Below are positions 35,390-44,241 of a stretch of DNA of 64,000 nucleotides, piece by piece. The stretch comes from Methylacidiphilum caldifontis (GTDB lineage Bacteria > Verrucomicrobiota > Verrucomicrobiia > Methylacidiphilales > Methylacidiphilaceae). The translations under genes were made by a program, and so were the position numbers. The first letter of the stretch is position 1; every line of letters begins with the position of its first letter. The notes beneath the pieces were generated by a model. That model saw only the letters and a list, made by a program, of their open reading frames with translations, was not told the origin of the DNA and ran no database searches. The DNA lies in contig NZ_CP065957.1 in NCBI RefSeq assembly GCF_017310505.1, positions 2,046,001-2,110,000 of the forward strand. Reading direction: 5' to 3'.

Positions 35390-36451
35390 CTAAGTCCCAA
35401 ACCAACCTTTGGTTTTTTTAACAATTTCTACAACCGAAAGCATGACAGGGACTTCAATGAGCACGCCGACGACGGTTGCAAGAGCCGCTCCGGAATCCAA
35501 CCCATAAAGACTGATGGCTGTGGCTACAGCCAGCTCAAAGAAATTGCTAGCTCCAATGAGGGCCGAAGGACCGGCTGCGCAGTGAGCTACCTTAAACTTG
35601 AGACTTAGCGCATAAGCTATAGCTGAATTGAAATAGACTTGGATAACAATAGGAATAGCCAAAAGCAAAATGACCCAAGGATCCTGGAGAATAATTTTTC
35701 CCTGGAACCCAAAGAGTAGAACAAGGGTTGCAAGGAGGGCGATAAGAGTTGGAGTATGAAGAAAATGCAATACACTTTCAAGTTTTTCGTTGCCCCCTTC
35801 CTTCAGGATTTTTGTTCTTAGTCCTTGACCGATGAGAAGGGGAATGACGATATAAAAGAGAACGGAAAGAAGTAGAGTCCCCCAGGGAACATGAAGAGAG
35901 GACACCCCGAGAAGTATCCCCACAATCGGGGCAAAAGCAAAAACCATGATGGTGTCGTTAAGGGCTACTTGGCAAAGGGTAAAATAGGGGTCTCCCAGGC
36001 AAAGATGACTCCATACAAAGACCATCGCTGTGCAGGGGGCTGCTGCGAGCAAGATCAGTCCTGCCACATAAGAGTCGATCTGGTCGGCTGGAAGATAGTC
36101 TCGGAAAATATTTTTTATGAAAAGCCAGCCAAAGAAAGCCATTGAAAAAGGTTTAATGGCCCAGTTAACGATGAGGGTAATGAGCATTCCTTTTGTATGG
36201 GTTTTGACCTGGTGAAGTGCTCCAAAATCGATCTTCATGAGCATGGGAATAATCATGAGCCAAACAAAAAACCCTACCACCAGGTTTACCTTCATGAGCT
36301 CTAGGCTTCCCAGCAACCTGAAAACCGAAGGGTACATTTTCCCTAGGACAATTCCTGCCCCGATACACAATGCAACCCAAAGGGTAAGGTATTTTTCGAA
36401 AAACCCAATCGCATTTTTTTGCTCGGATCGCTCTTGAGATTGAACTTTCAT
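35390..36451 (-). CDS. acr3: Acr3-type arsenite efflux transporter
   Basis: A 353-residue membrane protein with ten predicted helices, the usual size for bacterial Acr3 (bile acid/arsenite/riboflavin superfamily). The family hallmark APCTAMVFVWSHLCLGDP contains the cysteine required for arsenite transport; GMLITLIVNWAIKPFSMAFF and ASNFFELAVATAISLYG are further conserved Acr3 segments. It extrudes As(III) at the inner membrane. It is transcribed divergently from arsR-arsC, which supports the assignment and suggests shared control by ArsR from the 36452-36592 gap. Confidence 0.93.
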   Translation of the reverse strand: MKVQSQERSEQKNAIGFFEKYLTLWVALCIGAGIVLGKMYPSVFRLLGSLELMKVNLVVGFFVWLMIIPMLMKIDFGALHQVKTHTKGMLITLIVNWAIKPFSMAFFGWLFIKNIFRDYLPADQIDSYVAGLILLAAAPCTAMVFVWSHLCLGDPYFTLCQVALNDTIMVFAFAPIVGILLGVSSLHVPWGTLLLSVLFYIVIPLLIGQGLRTKILKEGGNEKLESVLHFLHTPTLIALLATLVLLFGFQGKIILQDPWVILLLAIPIVIQVYFNSAIAYALSLKFKVAHCAAGPSALIGASNFFELAVATAISLYGLDSGAALATVVGVLIEVPVMLSVVEIVKKTKGWFGT

Positions 36452-36592
36452 GAAAACAATATTACCATATTACTAAAATAATAGAAATAAAAATTTAATT
36501 TTTTTTGAATCCTAGATTTTATTTTTATGAAAAGGATTGAATTGAATATTACAATAATTCTAATATAATAAAAATATTAAGATCATTTTTTC
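36452..36592. promoter_or_regulatory. Divergent ars promoter region with candidate ArsR operator
   Basis: This 141-base, very AT-rich gap separates acr3 from arsR and must hold both promoters. TAATAT (36561-36566) and ATATTA (36574-36579), separated by 7 bases and extendable to TCT...AGA with one offset, form an inverted repeat 14 bases before the arsR start, where an autoregulatory ArsR site would be expected. In such AT-rich DNA this repeat could be fortuitous. Confidence 0.4.
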
Positions 36593-36955
36593 ATGGACAA
36601 CTCTACAGCTTTATCCATATTGAATGCGTTAGCTCACCAGACGCGTATCGAGATTTTCAAGTTGCTCATTAAAGCGGGTCCAAAGGGCTGTTGTCCAGGT
36701 GAACTTGCTGAAAAGCTTGGAGTTCCTTTGACAACCCTTTCTTTTCATCTTCACCATTTGAAAAATTCAACCCTTCTAAAAGCCACCCAAAAAGGAAGGC
36801 AAATTATCTATTGTGCCGATTTTGGCAAGATTGCTGAACTCATTGGCTTTTTACTTGAAGATTGCTGTGGGAAAGATTTGCAGTCATTGATCCCTTTTTT
36901 CTGCAAGGCGACCGAAGAAAAAGAAATTTCTAAGTTAAAGACACTGAACCCATGA
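36593..36955 (+). CDS. arsR: ArsR-family arsenic-responsive repressor
   Basis: A 120-residue winged-helix regulator. LNALAHQTRIEIFKLLIKAG opens the fold; PGELAEKLGVPLTTLSFHLH is the recognition helix and GRQIIYCADFGKIAELIGFL the wing. A vicinal cysteine pair lies near the C-terminus (EDCCGKDL), the probable As(III) site in this ArsR subgroup, and another CC precedes the recognition helix (KGCCPGEL). It should repress both itself and acr3 until arsenite binds. Its stop overlaps the arsC start (ATGA at 36952-36955), so the two are coupled. Confidence 0.9.
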   Translation: MDNSTALSILNALAHQTRIEIFKLLIKAGPKGCCPGELAEKLGVPLTTLSFHLHHLKNSTLLKATQKGRQIIYCADFGKIAELIGFLLEDCCGKDLQSLIPFFCKATEEKEISKLKTLNP

Positions 36956-37386
36956 TTACACCTATAAAAGTCCTCTTTTTATGCACGGGCAACTCCGCTA
37001 GGTCGATTATGGCTGAAGCAATGCTGCGCCATTATGGTAAAGACCGTTACCTTGCTTTCAGTGCTGGCAGCAGTCCCAAGGGAGAAGTTCATCCCCTGGC
37101 CTTGGAAACGTTAAAAGAGCATGGAATTTCTTGCGATGCACTTCGGAGCAAATCCTTGCAGGAAATTTTGTCATCAAACTGCCCGACAATAGATTATGTC
37201 ATAACGGTTTGTTCGAATGCTGCAAAAGAAGCCTGTCCTTTATTTCCCAAAAAAGCTTTAGTTGAACATTGGGATCTAGCTGATCCAGCAGCTGTTGAAG
37301 GGCCGTTAAGCTTAAGAAAAGAAGCTTTTGAGAATACATTTAAAGAATTACACCAAAAAATTCATTCTTTTTTATTAAACTCCTAA
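36952..37386 (+). CDS. arsC: Arsenate reductase, LMW-PTPase type (thioredoxin-coupled)
   Basis: A 144-residue protein of the low-molecular-weight phosphatase fold. The P-loop CTGNSARS (C11 to R17) binds arsenate; C87 and C95 in ITVCSNAAKEACPLFP form the redox relay of thioredoxin-linked ArsC enzymes, and the later EHWDLADPAAVEG supplies the usual aspartate. It reduces As(V) to As(III), which Acr3 exports. The gene follows arsR with a 4-base overlap. The assignment as arsenate reductase rather than phosphatase rests on the extra cysteine pair and the ars context. Confidence 0.92.
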   Translation: MITPIKVLFLCTGNSARSIMAEAMLRHYGKDRYLAFSAGSSPKGEVHPLALETLKEHGISCDALRSKSLQEILSSNCPTIDYVITVCSNAAKEACPLFPKKALVEHWDLADPAAVEGPLSLRKEAFENTFKELHQKIHSFLLNS

Positions 37387-37416
37387 TCACTTTTTTTTCT
37401 TTTTTTTCAAAAAAGC

Positions 37417-37444
37417 CTTTTTTTAGCAGATCTCTGCAAAAAAG
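37417..37444 (+). terminator. Candidate terminator after arsC
   Basis: CTTTTTTT-A-GCAG-ATCT-CTGC-AAAAAAG forms a hairpin (4 G/C-containing pairs plus T:A extension with one bulged A) 31 bases past the arsC stop. The flanking T- and A-tracts make it usable in either direction. The strength of the stem is modest. Confidence 0.35.
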
Positions 37445-37482
37445 AATGTTTTACAATAAAAAGAGCTTTATAAACTCATACT

Positions 37483-38685
37483 GTGTTGAAATCAAAAGAG
37501 ATCGGTCGAGCTTTAGAAAAGTTATTTCTTTTTATCCCGGCTTTATCCCGTCAGTTCATTATAAGCTCTCTCTTTTTTTCCTTTAGTATTTATATTCTTT
37601 ACAGCACAAGTATTGCACAGAATATAAAAAAGAACGACTTATCTCCATACTTAGTACCTTCTCCCTGTGAATATCCCACCTGTTCAGGACGATGGATTCA
37701 TGGCCAAGTTTATCCAAGAGAAAAATTTAGTTTGGATTCACAAAAAAACGAGCTTCAACCACTCTCTGCCATGCCCATCGAATGTCCTGAATGGATCGGG
37801 TGGGTTGAGGGAAGGCATGCAGGGGTAGGGGCAGGCATCGATTATGTTCGAGACAAACTGGTAGTGGTGGAAAAGAAAAAGAACAATCCCAAAAGATGGG
37901 TGTTTAAAAGCTCTTATTCATTTATAGACGGCTGGCTTTTCTGCCAGGTTGAAGGCATACGAGCCAGGGCGGTTGCCCTTCGGTCAAGAAGTTTTAGTAG
38001 GCAATTCCTTATCGAAGTTTTCGACCTGGATAGCGGACAAAAAGTAAGAGTCGAAAACAAATTGCAAGCGAGTTTCGGACGAACCCCATGGGAACAGCTT
38101 TTGCGGGACGATGTGGATTTTCTGCCCTATTCCTTTTATCCGACTCAGTCTGACAAAGAAAAAGACAATCCTGTAATCGTATCCGCCCAGTACCATCCCG
38201 AAAAAAAAACAACTCATATTATGTTTGTTTTGAAAAGTGGTAAAAAGGTTGAAATGGAAAACCCTGGAATTTGCTGGGATTTCAAGGTTGCCCGGAATGG
38301 GACTGTAGGTTGGATCAAGGATTTGGAAGCAAAAAGGAAATGGTCATACCTTGAATTTTATAAAGAGGGAGAGATATTTTTACGAATCTTCGGGAAATAT
38401 CCTCAAATTCAAAACTGGTATTTTGAAAGGGGAGGAGAAGGAGCTGTCTTTTCTTCGTTTGTAGAATCAAAACCAGTTGTTTACGAACGTTATGATTTAA
38501 CGGTTGGTCAAAGGATCGATTACGACGAAACTTCAGAAGACAAGTGGCTTGAGCTTAAACCTTGGAGCAAACCCCTTGAATCGGAAGGAAAAACAACTTT
38601 TTGGACCACCCGGGTCGAATTCATTGCTGGGAAGGATAGTGATAAAGCAACTCAACAGGGATCTCCTTCGGCTCAACAACGATAA
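37483..38685 (+). CDS. Secreted protein of unknown function
   Basis: A 400-residue protein beginning with GTG (MLKSKEIGRALEKLFLFIPA) and a hydrophobic signal or anchor at about residues 25-45 (FIISSLFFSFSIYILYSTSI). I do not recognise a domain. A cysteine-containing segment, PSPCEYPTCSGRWIHGQVYP, follows the signal; the remainder is rich in beta-forming and charged residues with several W residues (WIGWVEGRHAGVGAG, RKWSYLEFYKEGEIFLRIFG), and the tail is Gln/Ser-rich. It is probably periplasmic. Its last 65 bases overlap, tail to tail, with the DUF1460 gene on the other strand. The GTG start is weakly supported. Confidence 0.65.
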   Translation: MLKSKEIGRALEKLFLFIPALSRQFIISSLFFSFSIYILYSTSIAQNIKKNDLSPYLVPSPCEYPTCSGRWIHGQVYPREKFSLDSQKNELQPLSAMPIECPEWIGWVEGRHAGVGAGIDYVRDKLVVVEKKKNNPKRWVFKSSYSFIDGWLFCQVEGIRARAVALRSRSFSRQFLIEVFDLDSGQKVRVENKLQASFGRTPWEQLLRDDVDFLPYSFYPTQSDKEKDNPVIVSAQYHPEKKTTHIMFVLKSGKKVEMENPGICWDFKVARNGTVGWIKDLEAKRKWSYLEFYKEGEIFLRIFGKYPQIQNWYFERGGEGAVFSSFVESKPVVYERYDLTVGQRIDYDETSEDKWLELKPWSKPLESEGKTTFWTTRVEFIAGKDSDKATQQGSPSAQQR

Positions 38686-39550
38686 TCCCTGCATCACTGG
38701 GAATAGACGACAAGTAATCGGAAAGCCGCTTATCGAGGTAAACCTCGTGATGGGTGGAAGAAGCATGTAAGAACCGAAGAATACCCTTTGGGTCTCTATA
38801 AGCGATACCGACATGAGAAGTATAGGAATGGGGGTCATGGGTAGTAATAGCGATGATATCTCCGTTTGAAATTTTGGGTTCAATAGCTCGGACGCGATTT
38901 TTTGGGATGTGATAGACATTAAGTTGAGATACCCTTTTTTCTATCCGAGCCATTGCCGGTAGCAAGGAAGGATTGTTGCGCAGGTAGCGGTATTGGTGCC
39001 AGCCGGCAGTCATTTCCTTGACCTCCCTATGGATGGGTACGCCGTGGAGACTTCTGGTTTTGTCGACGAGCAGGCCTCTTTTCTGGTTATCGACAAAAAG
39101 TTCTTCTAAGAAGTGTATACGGGAAAGGTAACTGCCCGTACACTCTCCGTTCCTGTATCGCTCGATTTCTATAAGCTTGAGCAAAGTTTGAGGAGTCCAG
39201 AGTTTTTCATCGTAATGAAGCATTCGGGCAAAAGCCAAGCTGATCTCATAGAAAGTCCAACAATCCATGGCATAGAAATTGACTGAAGGCGACTCTATCC
39301 GATCATCGATTTCAAGGGTATAATGACGGTAAGGAGTACCCACTAAAGAAAGTCCCACTTGCACGATCCTTTCACCTAAGGGAAGTGAAGCCCAATCTTT
39401 TTCTTTGGCAAGCTTGATTAACTGCTCGAATTTTTCTTTTCCGACGAATACTCTAGAAGGAGGAAGAAAAATATTTCCGTAGCTTTCTCTAAAGGCAAAA
39501 GTTAAAATCAAAAGAAGGAAAAAAACGGTTTTTTTCTGACTGACCCCCAC
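38621..39550 (-). CDS. DUF1460 (NlpC/P60-like amidase) secreted protein
   Basis: A 309-residue protein with a signal peptide (KTVFFLLLILTFAFRESYG). IVQVGLSLVGTPYRHYTLEI, DDRIESPSVNFYAMDCWTFY (candidate catalytic C97) and HDPHSYTSHVGIAYRD (candidate histidine) match the DUF1460 pattern, a group related to NlpC/P60 peptidases thought to cut N-acetylmuramoyl-alanine bonds. The usual LDCVTFVE is here MDCWTFYE. It would act on peptidoglycan in the periplasm. Its 3' end overlaps the preceding convergent gene by 65 bases, and the branching-enzyme gene lies 29 bases upstream on the same strand, so they may share a message. Confidence 0.78.
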   Translation of the reverse strand: MGVSQKKTVFFLLLILTFAFRESYGNIFLPPSRVFVGKEKFEQLIKLAKEKDWASLPLGERIVQVGLSLVGTPYRHYTLEIDDRIESPSVNFYAMDCWTFYEISLAFARMLHYDEKLWTPQTLLKLIEIERYRNGECTGSYLSRIHFLEELFVDNQKRGLLVDKTRSLHGVPIHREVKEMTAGWHQYRYLRNNPSLLPAMARIEKRVSQLNVYHIPKNRVRAIEPKISNGDIIAITTHDPHSYTSHVGIAYRDPKGILRFLHASSTHHEVYLDKRLSDYLSSIPSDAGIIVVEPKEIPVELLYHYPSQQ

Positions 39551-39579
39551 AACTTACCCTAAAGTTTCTTTGCGATTTA

Positions 39580-41169
39580 TCAACTGAAATGATTAAGATC
39601 CAGATTAGGAAATATATTGTCAGTGTATTCGCAATATTCGAGCAAGCTTTTGTTTATCTTTTTATGCATTATGCAAGAGCAAAGTTCGAAAAACCGATTG
39701 AGATGGCTGGTTATTCTTGATGTAGCATATTCCTTAGCCGTGGAGCGACTGATCAAAAAGGGCCAATCACTTGCCTGTGCCAACAGAAGTTCTCTTGCTG
39801 CTTGTTTAAGGCAACGAAGGACCGAGCCATCCGCTTTGCGATGTTTACGAATTAGACCTGTTAGAAGGTGTGCTGCCTCATGCAAGGGAGGATAGATAAA
39901 ATCATTGGTTTCATTGAGCCACATTTTTGAATGCCCTCCCCATCCCCAGGAAGACGGAGAAGGCTGACATATCTGGTGTGTTGGGAAAAAAGAAAGGTAT
40001 TCCGAGGGCGTTGTCAGGGCAAGGACTTCGCTTTGGCTGGCTTTCTTTAAAAGTTCTTTTAGAAAAAGGGGACCTTCGAACCACCAATGACCGAAAAGTT
40101 CACAGTCAAAGGGACAGAAGACGATGGGTTTAATGGATCGGGGTAAAAATTGAAGGGCCTTGATGATCTGTTTTTCTCTTTTATGAATAAAATCCTCGGC
40201 ATGGATTTTAGCCTTTTCTTGGGCTTTTTTAGGTTCGTATAGTTCTTTGTGATCACTGTTGCCTGTTATCCGGTGGTATTTAATCGATGTAAATTTTCTT
40301 TGGCCGGAGGGAAGAATGTAAGGCTTGATATAGTTAAGCTCGGCATCGAATCCAAGATCACGGTAAAATTCGCGGTAATCGGGATCTCCGGGATACCCTT
40401 GCTCAGCACTCCATACTTCTTTACTCGAGAGGTTATCGCGACCGAATGCCGCAGGACCAGCTGGGGTATAAATGGGACAGAATAGTCCGAAACAGGGTCG
40501 AGGCCTGGACAAAAGAATACCGTTAGCTTCAAGGACGAACCATTTGATATCTGCTTCTTGCAGGATCATTTCAACTCCAGGATAGTAACCGCATTCAGGC
40601 AGCCACAAGCCTTTGGGGTAGGATTGGAAACAATCGATAAAACTCTCAAGGCCAACAAATATTTGGGCTTTAACAGCCTCCTTGGGATTTCTCAGAAGAG
40701 GTAAATAGCCATGAGTAGCGGTAGAGGTGATGAGTTCAAGAGTCTTTTGTTCTTGATGTTTTTTAAATTGCCCAAGAAGGTTTTTCTCATAACTTTGTGT
40801 GAAAGCCGTCCAGACCGCCTGAAATCTTTCCTTATAAAATTGAGCCAGTGAAAGTCGGATGGGATCAGCGCCATATCTGTCTATTTCTTTTGAACACAGC
40901 TCGAGCCGTTTCGATAAATAACGCTCGTAGCGCTGGAGCAGCAAGGGATCTTTCAACATGGTGCAGAGCGTTGGACTTAAAGAAAGGCTAAGTTTGAAAG
41001 CTACACCCGAAAGGAACAACTCATCAAAGACCCACAGCAAAGGGATATAGCTTTCTGTTAAAGCTTCAAAGAACCAATCTTCTTCCAAGCACTCCTCATG
41101 TTCGGGGTGACGGACAAAGGGAAGGTGAGCATGAAGAAGCAAAGCGAGGTATCCTAGAGGAGCTTTCAT
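39580..41169 (-). CDS. GH57 1,4-alpha-glucan branching enzyme
   Basis: A 529-residue cytoplasmic enzyme of glycoside hydrolase family 57 (the DUF1957-containing branching subgroup). The N-terminus GYLALLLHAHLPFVRHPEH holds the first conserved region; E192 in GLWLPECGYYPG is the expected nucleophile and D355 in CPFDCELFGHWWFEGP the acid/base. SPSSWGWGGHSKMWLNE is another typical block. It would introduce alpha-1,6 branches into glycogen-like glucan. The DUF4912 gene just upstream on the same strand is a frequent neighbour of GH57 enzymes, which supports the call. Confidence 0.88.
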   Translation of the reverse strand: MKAPLGYLALLLHAHLPFVRHPEHEECLEEDWFFEALTESYIPLLWVFDELFLSGVAFKLSLSLSPTLCTMLKDPLLLQRYERYLSKRLELCSKEIDRYGADPIRLSLAQFYKERFQAVWTAFTQSYEKNLLGQFKKHQEQKTLELITSTATHGYLPLLRNPKEAVKAQIFVGLESFIDCFQSYPKGLWLPECGYYPGVEMILQEADIKWFVLEANGILLSRPRPCFGLFCPIYTPAGPAAFGRDNLSSKEVWSAEQGYPGDPDYREFYRDLGFDAELNYIKPYILPSGQRKFTSIKYHRITGNSDHKELYEPKKAQEKAKIHAEDFIHKREKQIIKALQFLPRSIKPIVFCPFDCELFGHWWFEGPLFLKELLKKASQSEVLALTTPSEYLSFFPTHQICQPSPSSWGWGGHSKMWLNETNDFIYPPLHEAAHLLTGLIRKHRKADGSVLRCLKQAARELLLAQASDWPFLISRSTAKEYATSRITSHLNRFFELCSCIMHKKINKSLLEYCEYTDNIFPNLDLNHFS

Positions 41170-41279
41170 CCATGGGCTTTGTCTATCTGTATGAAAATGA
41201 TTTCATGGAGTCAAGCTGAAGGATAGAATCAAGCTTCCGAATAAAAGCTAAAGAAATCTCTATTTAAAGGAGCCGAAAG

Positions 41280-42458
41280 TTAAAGAGAATGGCTAACAAG
41301 ACTACAAAATAAAACAAGCTTTTTTGATTCCTTGGTTTCTAGACTTTTGGCTTCAATAGGAATTTCATGGTAACCTTCGGGAAAAGGCAGCTGCAGAACA
41401 AAGGACCCATCCTCATTCAGAGTGATTTCTTTGTCCTTCACATGCAATAGGGCCTTAGGCAAGGTTTTGCCTCGAAGGATCAGCTCAACTTCTATCTCAA
41501 GAGGAAAGTTTTTGTTGCAGGAGCTTTCTATCCCAGTTAACGGCAAGGGAGGAGATGAAAAAGCAAAAGAAGCTGGCCAGGATAGAGCAAAATCAAACAG
41601 TGCATTTTCTTCTTCGAAAAGAGATGCCCTTTCTAATTGAATGAAATCTTCCCGTTGAACAGGAAAAGAAAGTGAATGTGAACTGCCCCGACTTTGATCT
41701 TCAAAAGATAAGATATCTTCAACAACGGCTAAATAATCAATATAATCAAAAATATCCCCCTTTTCTTTACTGCTTTGTTCCCACTGGGGAAATTTTATCT
41801 CCGAGAGCAGATCTTGTGTTTGCTGTTCAGCAATGACAAAAGCTTCGGCAAGCATAGCTTTTTCTCTTTCTTTTTCTCCTGCAGAAGCAATGAGTTCTTG
41901 GAAAGGTTGACCAGGGGGTATAGTAGCAAATTTGATATCTTTTTTTTCAAAGAGGGAATCTGGAGGGGTAATGGCTTCAGAAGATCGAGCAACTAGATAA
42001 AACTTTTTATGCTGAAAGCTGTAAAATCCTATCTCGGCATGATAGGGAGTATTGGGTTTGGCTTCAGAATAATATTGTTTTTGGATTTTTGCTTCCAAAG
42101 GATATTCGGCTTCAACACTGGATCCATGTTTTACAAATCGCAGAACCCACTGTCTTTTATGAGCTTGGCTTTCTTCTTCTTGTTCAACAATCCAATAAGC
42201 ATATAGAGAATAGGGATCGAGGGCAAAAAGATACACTAATGGCTTTTTTTTCCTTAGTGAGAGAAGGCTAGGAAACAATGAGGAGTCGGCTATCCAAGCT
42301 TTTGGGGAAGAGGTTTGAGCTGTTGGCTGCAAAGTTTTTGCTTGACCCTGATCAATGATTCTTCCTTCTTTAGCCTTTGAAACTTTGCTATGCTGGGAGT
42401 CGTGAGCCTTGGGTTTTTTATGAAAGATTTTGGATTTTTTTTCTGATTTTTTCGACAT
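41280..42458 (-). CDS. DUF4912-domain protein
   Basis: A 392-residue protein with a highly basic Lys/Ser-rich N-terminus (residues 1-60, no signal peptide). KKPLVYLFALDPYSLYAYWI is the start of a DUF4912 domain, whose members read 'lvLlprDPhwlyaYWdl'. A more variable acidic middle (about 215-290) leads to an Ig-like C-terminal end (LILRGKTLPKALLHVKDKEI, VLQLPFPEGYHEIPIEAKSL). The family is associated with GH57 alpha-glucan enzymes, as here, but has no established biochemical role. It shares the minus-strand direction with the branching enzyme, 110 bases apart. Confidence 0.68.
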   Translation of the reverse strand: MSKKSEKKSKIFHKKPKAHDSQHSKVSKAKEGRIIDQGQAKTLQPTAQTSSPKAWIADSSLFPSLLSLRKKKPLVYLFALDPYSLYAYWIVEQEEESQAHKRQWVLRFVKHGSSVEAEYPLEAKIQKQYYSEAKPNTPYHAEIGFYSFQHKKFYLVARSSEAITPPDSLFEKKDIKFATIPPGQPFQELIASAGEKEREKAMLAEAFVIAEQQTQDLLSEIKFPQWEQSSKEKGDIFDYIDYLAVVEDILSFEDQSRGSSHSLSFPVQREDFIQLERASLFEEENALFDFALSWPASFAFSSPPLPLTGIESSCNKNFPLEIEVELILRGKTLPKALLHVKDKEITLNEDGSFVLQLPFPEGYHEIPIEAKSLETKESKKLVLFCSLVSHSL

Positions 42459-42637
42459 TTTGATGATTCCCGCTGTCTAATACTAACTAGAAAGACAAAT
42501 TTAATTGCCCAACCAACACTTCATGGAAAACAAAATTACTGAAAGAAAAAATTTTTGGAACCTTTTTTTCATTAAAATAAAAAATTCTCAACTAAAACAG
42601 AACAATCTTTTAACGGGGAACAAATAGAGTTGCGGCA

Positions 42638-43690
42638 ATGAATGCCTTGCGTAAATATAAAGGACTTTTTTTCTTTATCCTGTCCTTTTTGATGTTGAAA
42701 GCCGAACTGTTTGCTCCCTTGGTCTGGAGACCAGGGGAAGGTTGGGTTGACGAGAGTACAGGAACTGGGCTTTCGGCTTCCAGCTCCAGGGACCAACTGA
42801 ATTTGGCAAAAAAATTTGAAGAAGACAAAGACTATGAAAATGCATTAAAAGCCTACCGTATCCTCATCAGGAAATGGCCTTATGCGGTTTTTGCTCCTGA
42901 AGCCCAATTCCGTATTGGCCAATGCCTGGAAAAGAAAGGAGATTTTCTTGGCGCTAACAAAGCTTACGACCGGATGATTCAAAAATATCCTTCATCAAGT
43001 TTTTTCGAACAAGCTTTGGAAAGGAAATTGGCCATTGGCAACCTGTACCTGGCGGGAGAACCCAAACGGCTGTTTAATATCCCCATGGGGTCTGGTCTTG
43101 ATATTGCTGCCCAGATTTTTGAAAGTATAATTCGGGCTGCACCCTACGGTAAATTTGCTCCCCTTGCAGAGTTCCAGCTGGGTTTAACCCATATCAAAGA
43201 AAAAAAATATACTGATGCGATTTCTACCTTTAATCGGCTGCTTGATAAATATCCGAATCATTCACTGGCCGACGATGCTCAATATGAAATTGGTTATACA
43301 TGGTATGTGGCTTCCCAGGCTTCGGAATATGATCAAAGTTCTACTGAAAAAGCCATTGAAGGCTTCGAGGATTATATAGTAAGATACCCCTCAGGAGATA
43401 AAGTGGAAGCGGCCAAAGCTCACATCGCTGAGCTTAAGGGAAAGACAACGTTAGGTAGTTTTCATATCGCCCAGTTCTATGAACGGGCTAAGAATTTTAA
43501 AGCGGCTTACATTTATTACAGTGACGTGATTAAACAAAACCCTACTTCAGAACAGGCTAAAATAGCCCAGCAAAAAATTGTTCAATTACATCCCCTGGTT
43601 GCCAAAGACTTAGGTTTGCCTTCGATCAGTTCCACTTCATCTCCTTCTGCAAATCCCTCTTCACCTACCAAAGAAAAAGGATCTCCCTGA
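42638..43690 (+). CDS. bamD: BamD/YbgF-like TPR protein, outer-membrane assembly
   Basis: A 350-residue secreted protein (signal FFFILSFLMLKAELFAPLVW) with four to five TPR-like repeats: YENALKAYRILIRKWPYAVF, QFRIGQCLEKKGDFLGANKA, FQLGLTHIKEKKYTDAISTF, LLDKYPNHSLADDAQYEIGY and GSFHIAQFYERAKNFKAAYI. That layout is the BamD (YfiO) fold. No lipobox cysteine follows the signal peptide, so it may not be lipidated, unlike classical BamD. It overlaps by one base an LptE-like gene; both would act on the outer membrane. Assignment to BamD specifically rather than to a general periplasmic TPR protein is moderate. Confidence 0.72.
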   Translation: MNALRKYKGLFFFILSFLMLKAELFAPLVWRPGEGWVDESTGTGLSASSSRDQLNLAKKFEEDKDYENALKAYRILIRKWPYAVFAPEAQFRIGQCLEKKGDFLGANKAYDRMIQKYPSSSFFEQALERKLAIGNLYLAGEPKRLFNIPMGSGLDIAAQIFESIIRAAPYGKFAPLAEFQLGLTHIKEKKYTDAISTFNRLLDKYPNHSLADDAQYEIGYTWYVASQASEYDQSSTEKAIEGFEDYIVRYPSGDKVEAAKAHIAELKGKTTLGSFHIAQFYERAKNFKAAYIYYSDVIKQNPTSEQAKIAQQKIVQLHPLVAKDLGLPSISSTSSPSANPSSPTKEKGSP

Positions 43691-44223
43691 TGATTGATAA
43701 GAGATATAGAATCATCATTTTATTTGCTTTGCTTGCAGTCGGATCTTGGTTAGAAGGCTGTTCTGGAGGATACAGGCTTGGGAGTATTGGAGGTCCATCG
43801 ATCCAGGGCATCAAGACAGTCTATGTGCCTACTGTAAGGAACAAAACGGTCATTCCTGGTCTTCAATCCATGGTCACCAATGAAATCATTCGAGCAATCG
43901 ATAACGATGGCACTTTACAAAGTAGCCGCAACGTGGATGCAGATGCGGAGCTTGACGTGACCATTACGGATTTTAACCGAATCATTTTAAGGCCAGAAAT
44001 CCTTGATCCTTTTAGCACAGCAGAATACAAACTGGTCATTACCGCATCGGTGACGTTGATTAATAGGAAACTGGGGAAAGCAACGATTAAAGGGGCCCAA
44101 GTCAGTGGCTCTTCCTATTATTTTACTCAGACGAATATGCCTGAAGCGCAAAGACAGGATCTACCCTTGGTAGCCGAGGATCTAGCGAACCGTATTGTTA
44201 ACTTGTTGACCGAGGGTTGGTAG
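43690..44223 (+). CDS. lptE: LptE-like LPS-assembly lipoprotein
   Basis: A 177-residue lipoprotein: the signal ends in WLEGC, placing the lipidated cysteine at residue 24. GGYRLGSIGGPSIQGIKTVY, PTVRNKTVIPGLQSMVTNEI and LQSSRNVDADAELDVTITDF match the LptE/RlpB pattern, 'GY.l........i.ti.Vp.f.N.t....le..lt.ai.r.f'. LptE plugs the LptD barrel and helps insert LPS into the outer membrane. The start overlaps the stop of the bamD-like gene by one base. The assignment is typical of the Verrucomicrobia-style short LptE. Confidence 0.75.
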   Translation: MIDKRYRIIILFALLAVGSWLEGCSGGYRLGSIGGPSIQGIKTVYVPTVRNKTVIPGLQSMVTNEIIRAIDNDGTLQSSRNVDADAELDVTITDFNRIILRPEILDPFSTAEYKLVITASVTLINRKLGKATIKGAQVSGSSYYFTQTNMPEAQRQDLPLVAEDLANRIVNLLTEGW

Positions 44224-44241
44224 TTTTCAAAATGGTAAGCA

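Noticed and set aside
35361-35398. Promoter TTGACA and terminator-like palindrome next to acr3
   Set aside because: The TTGACA has no matching -10 or downstream plus-strand gene, and GGGACTAAGTCCC lacks a T-run in the acr3 direction.
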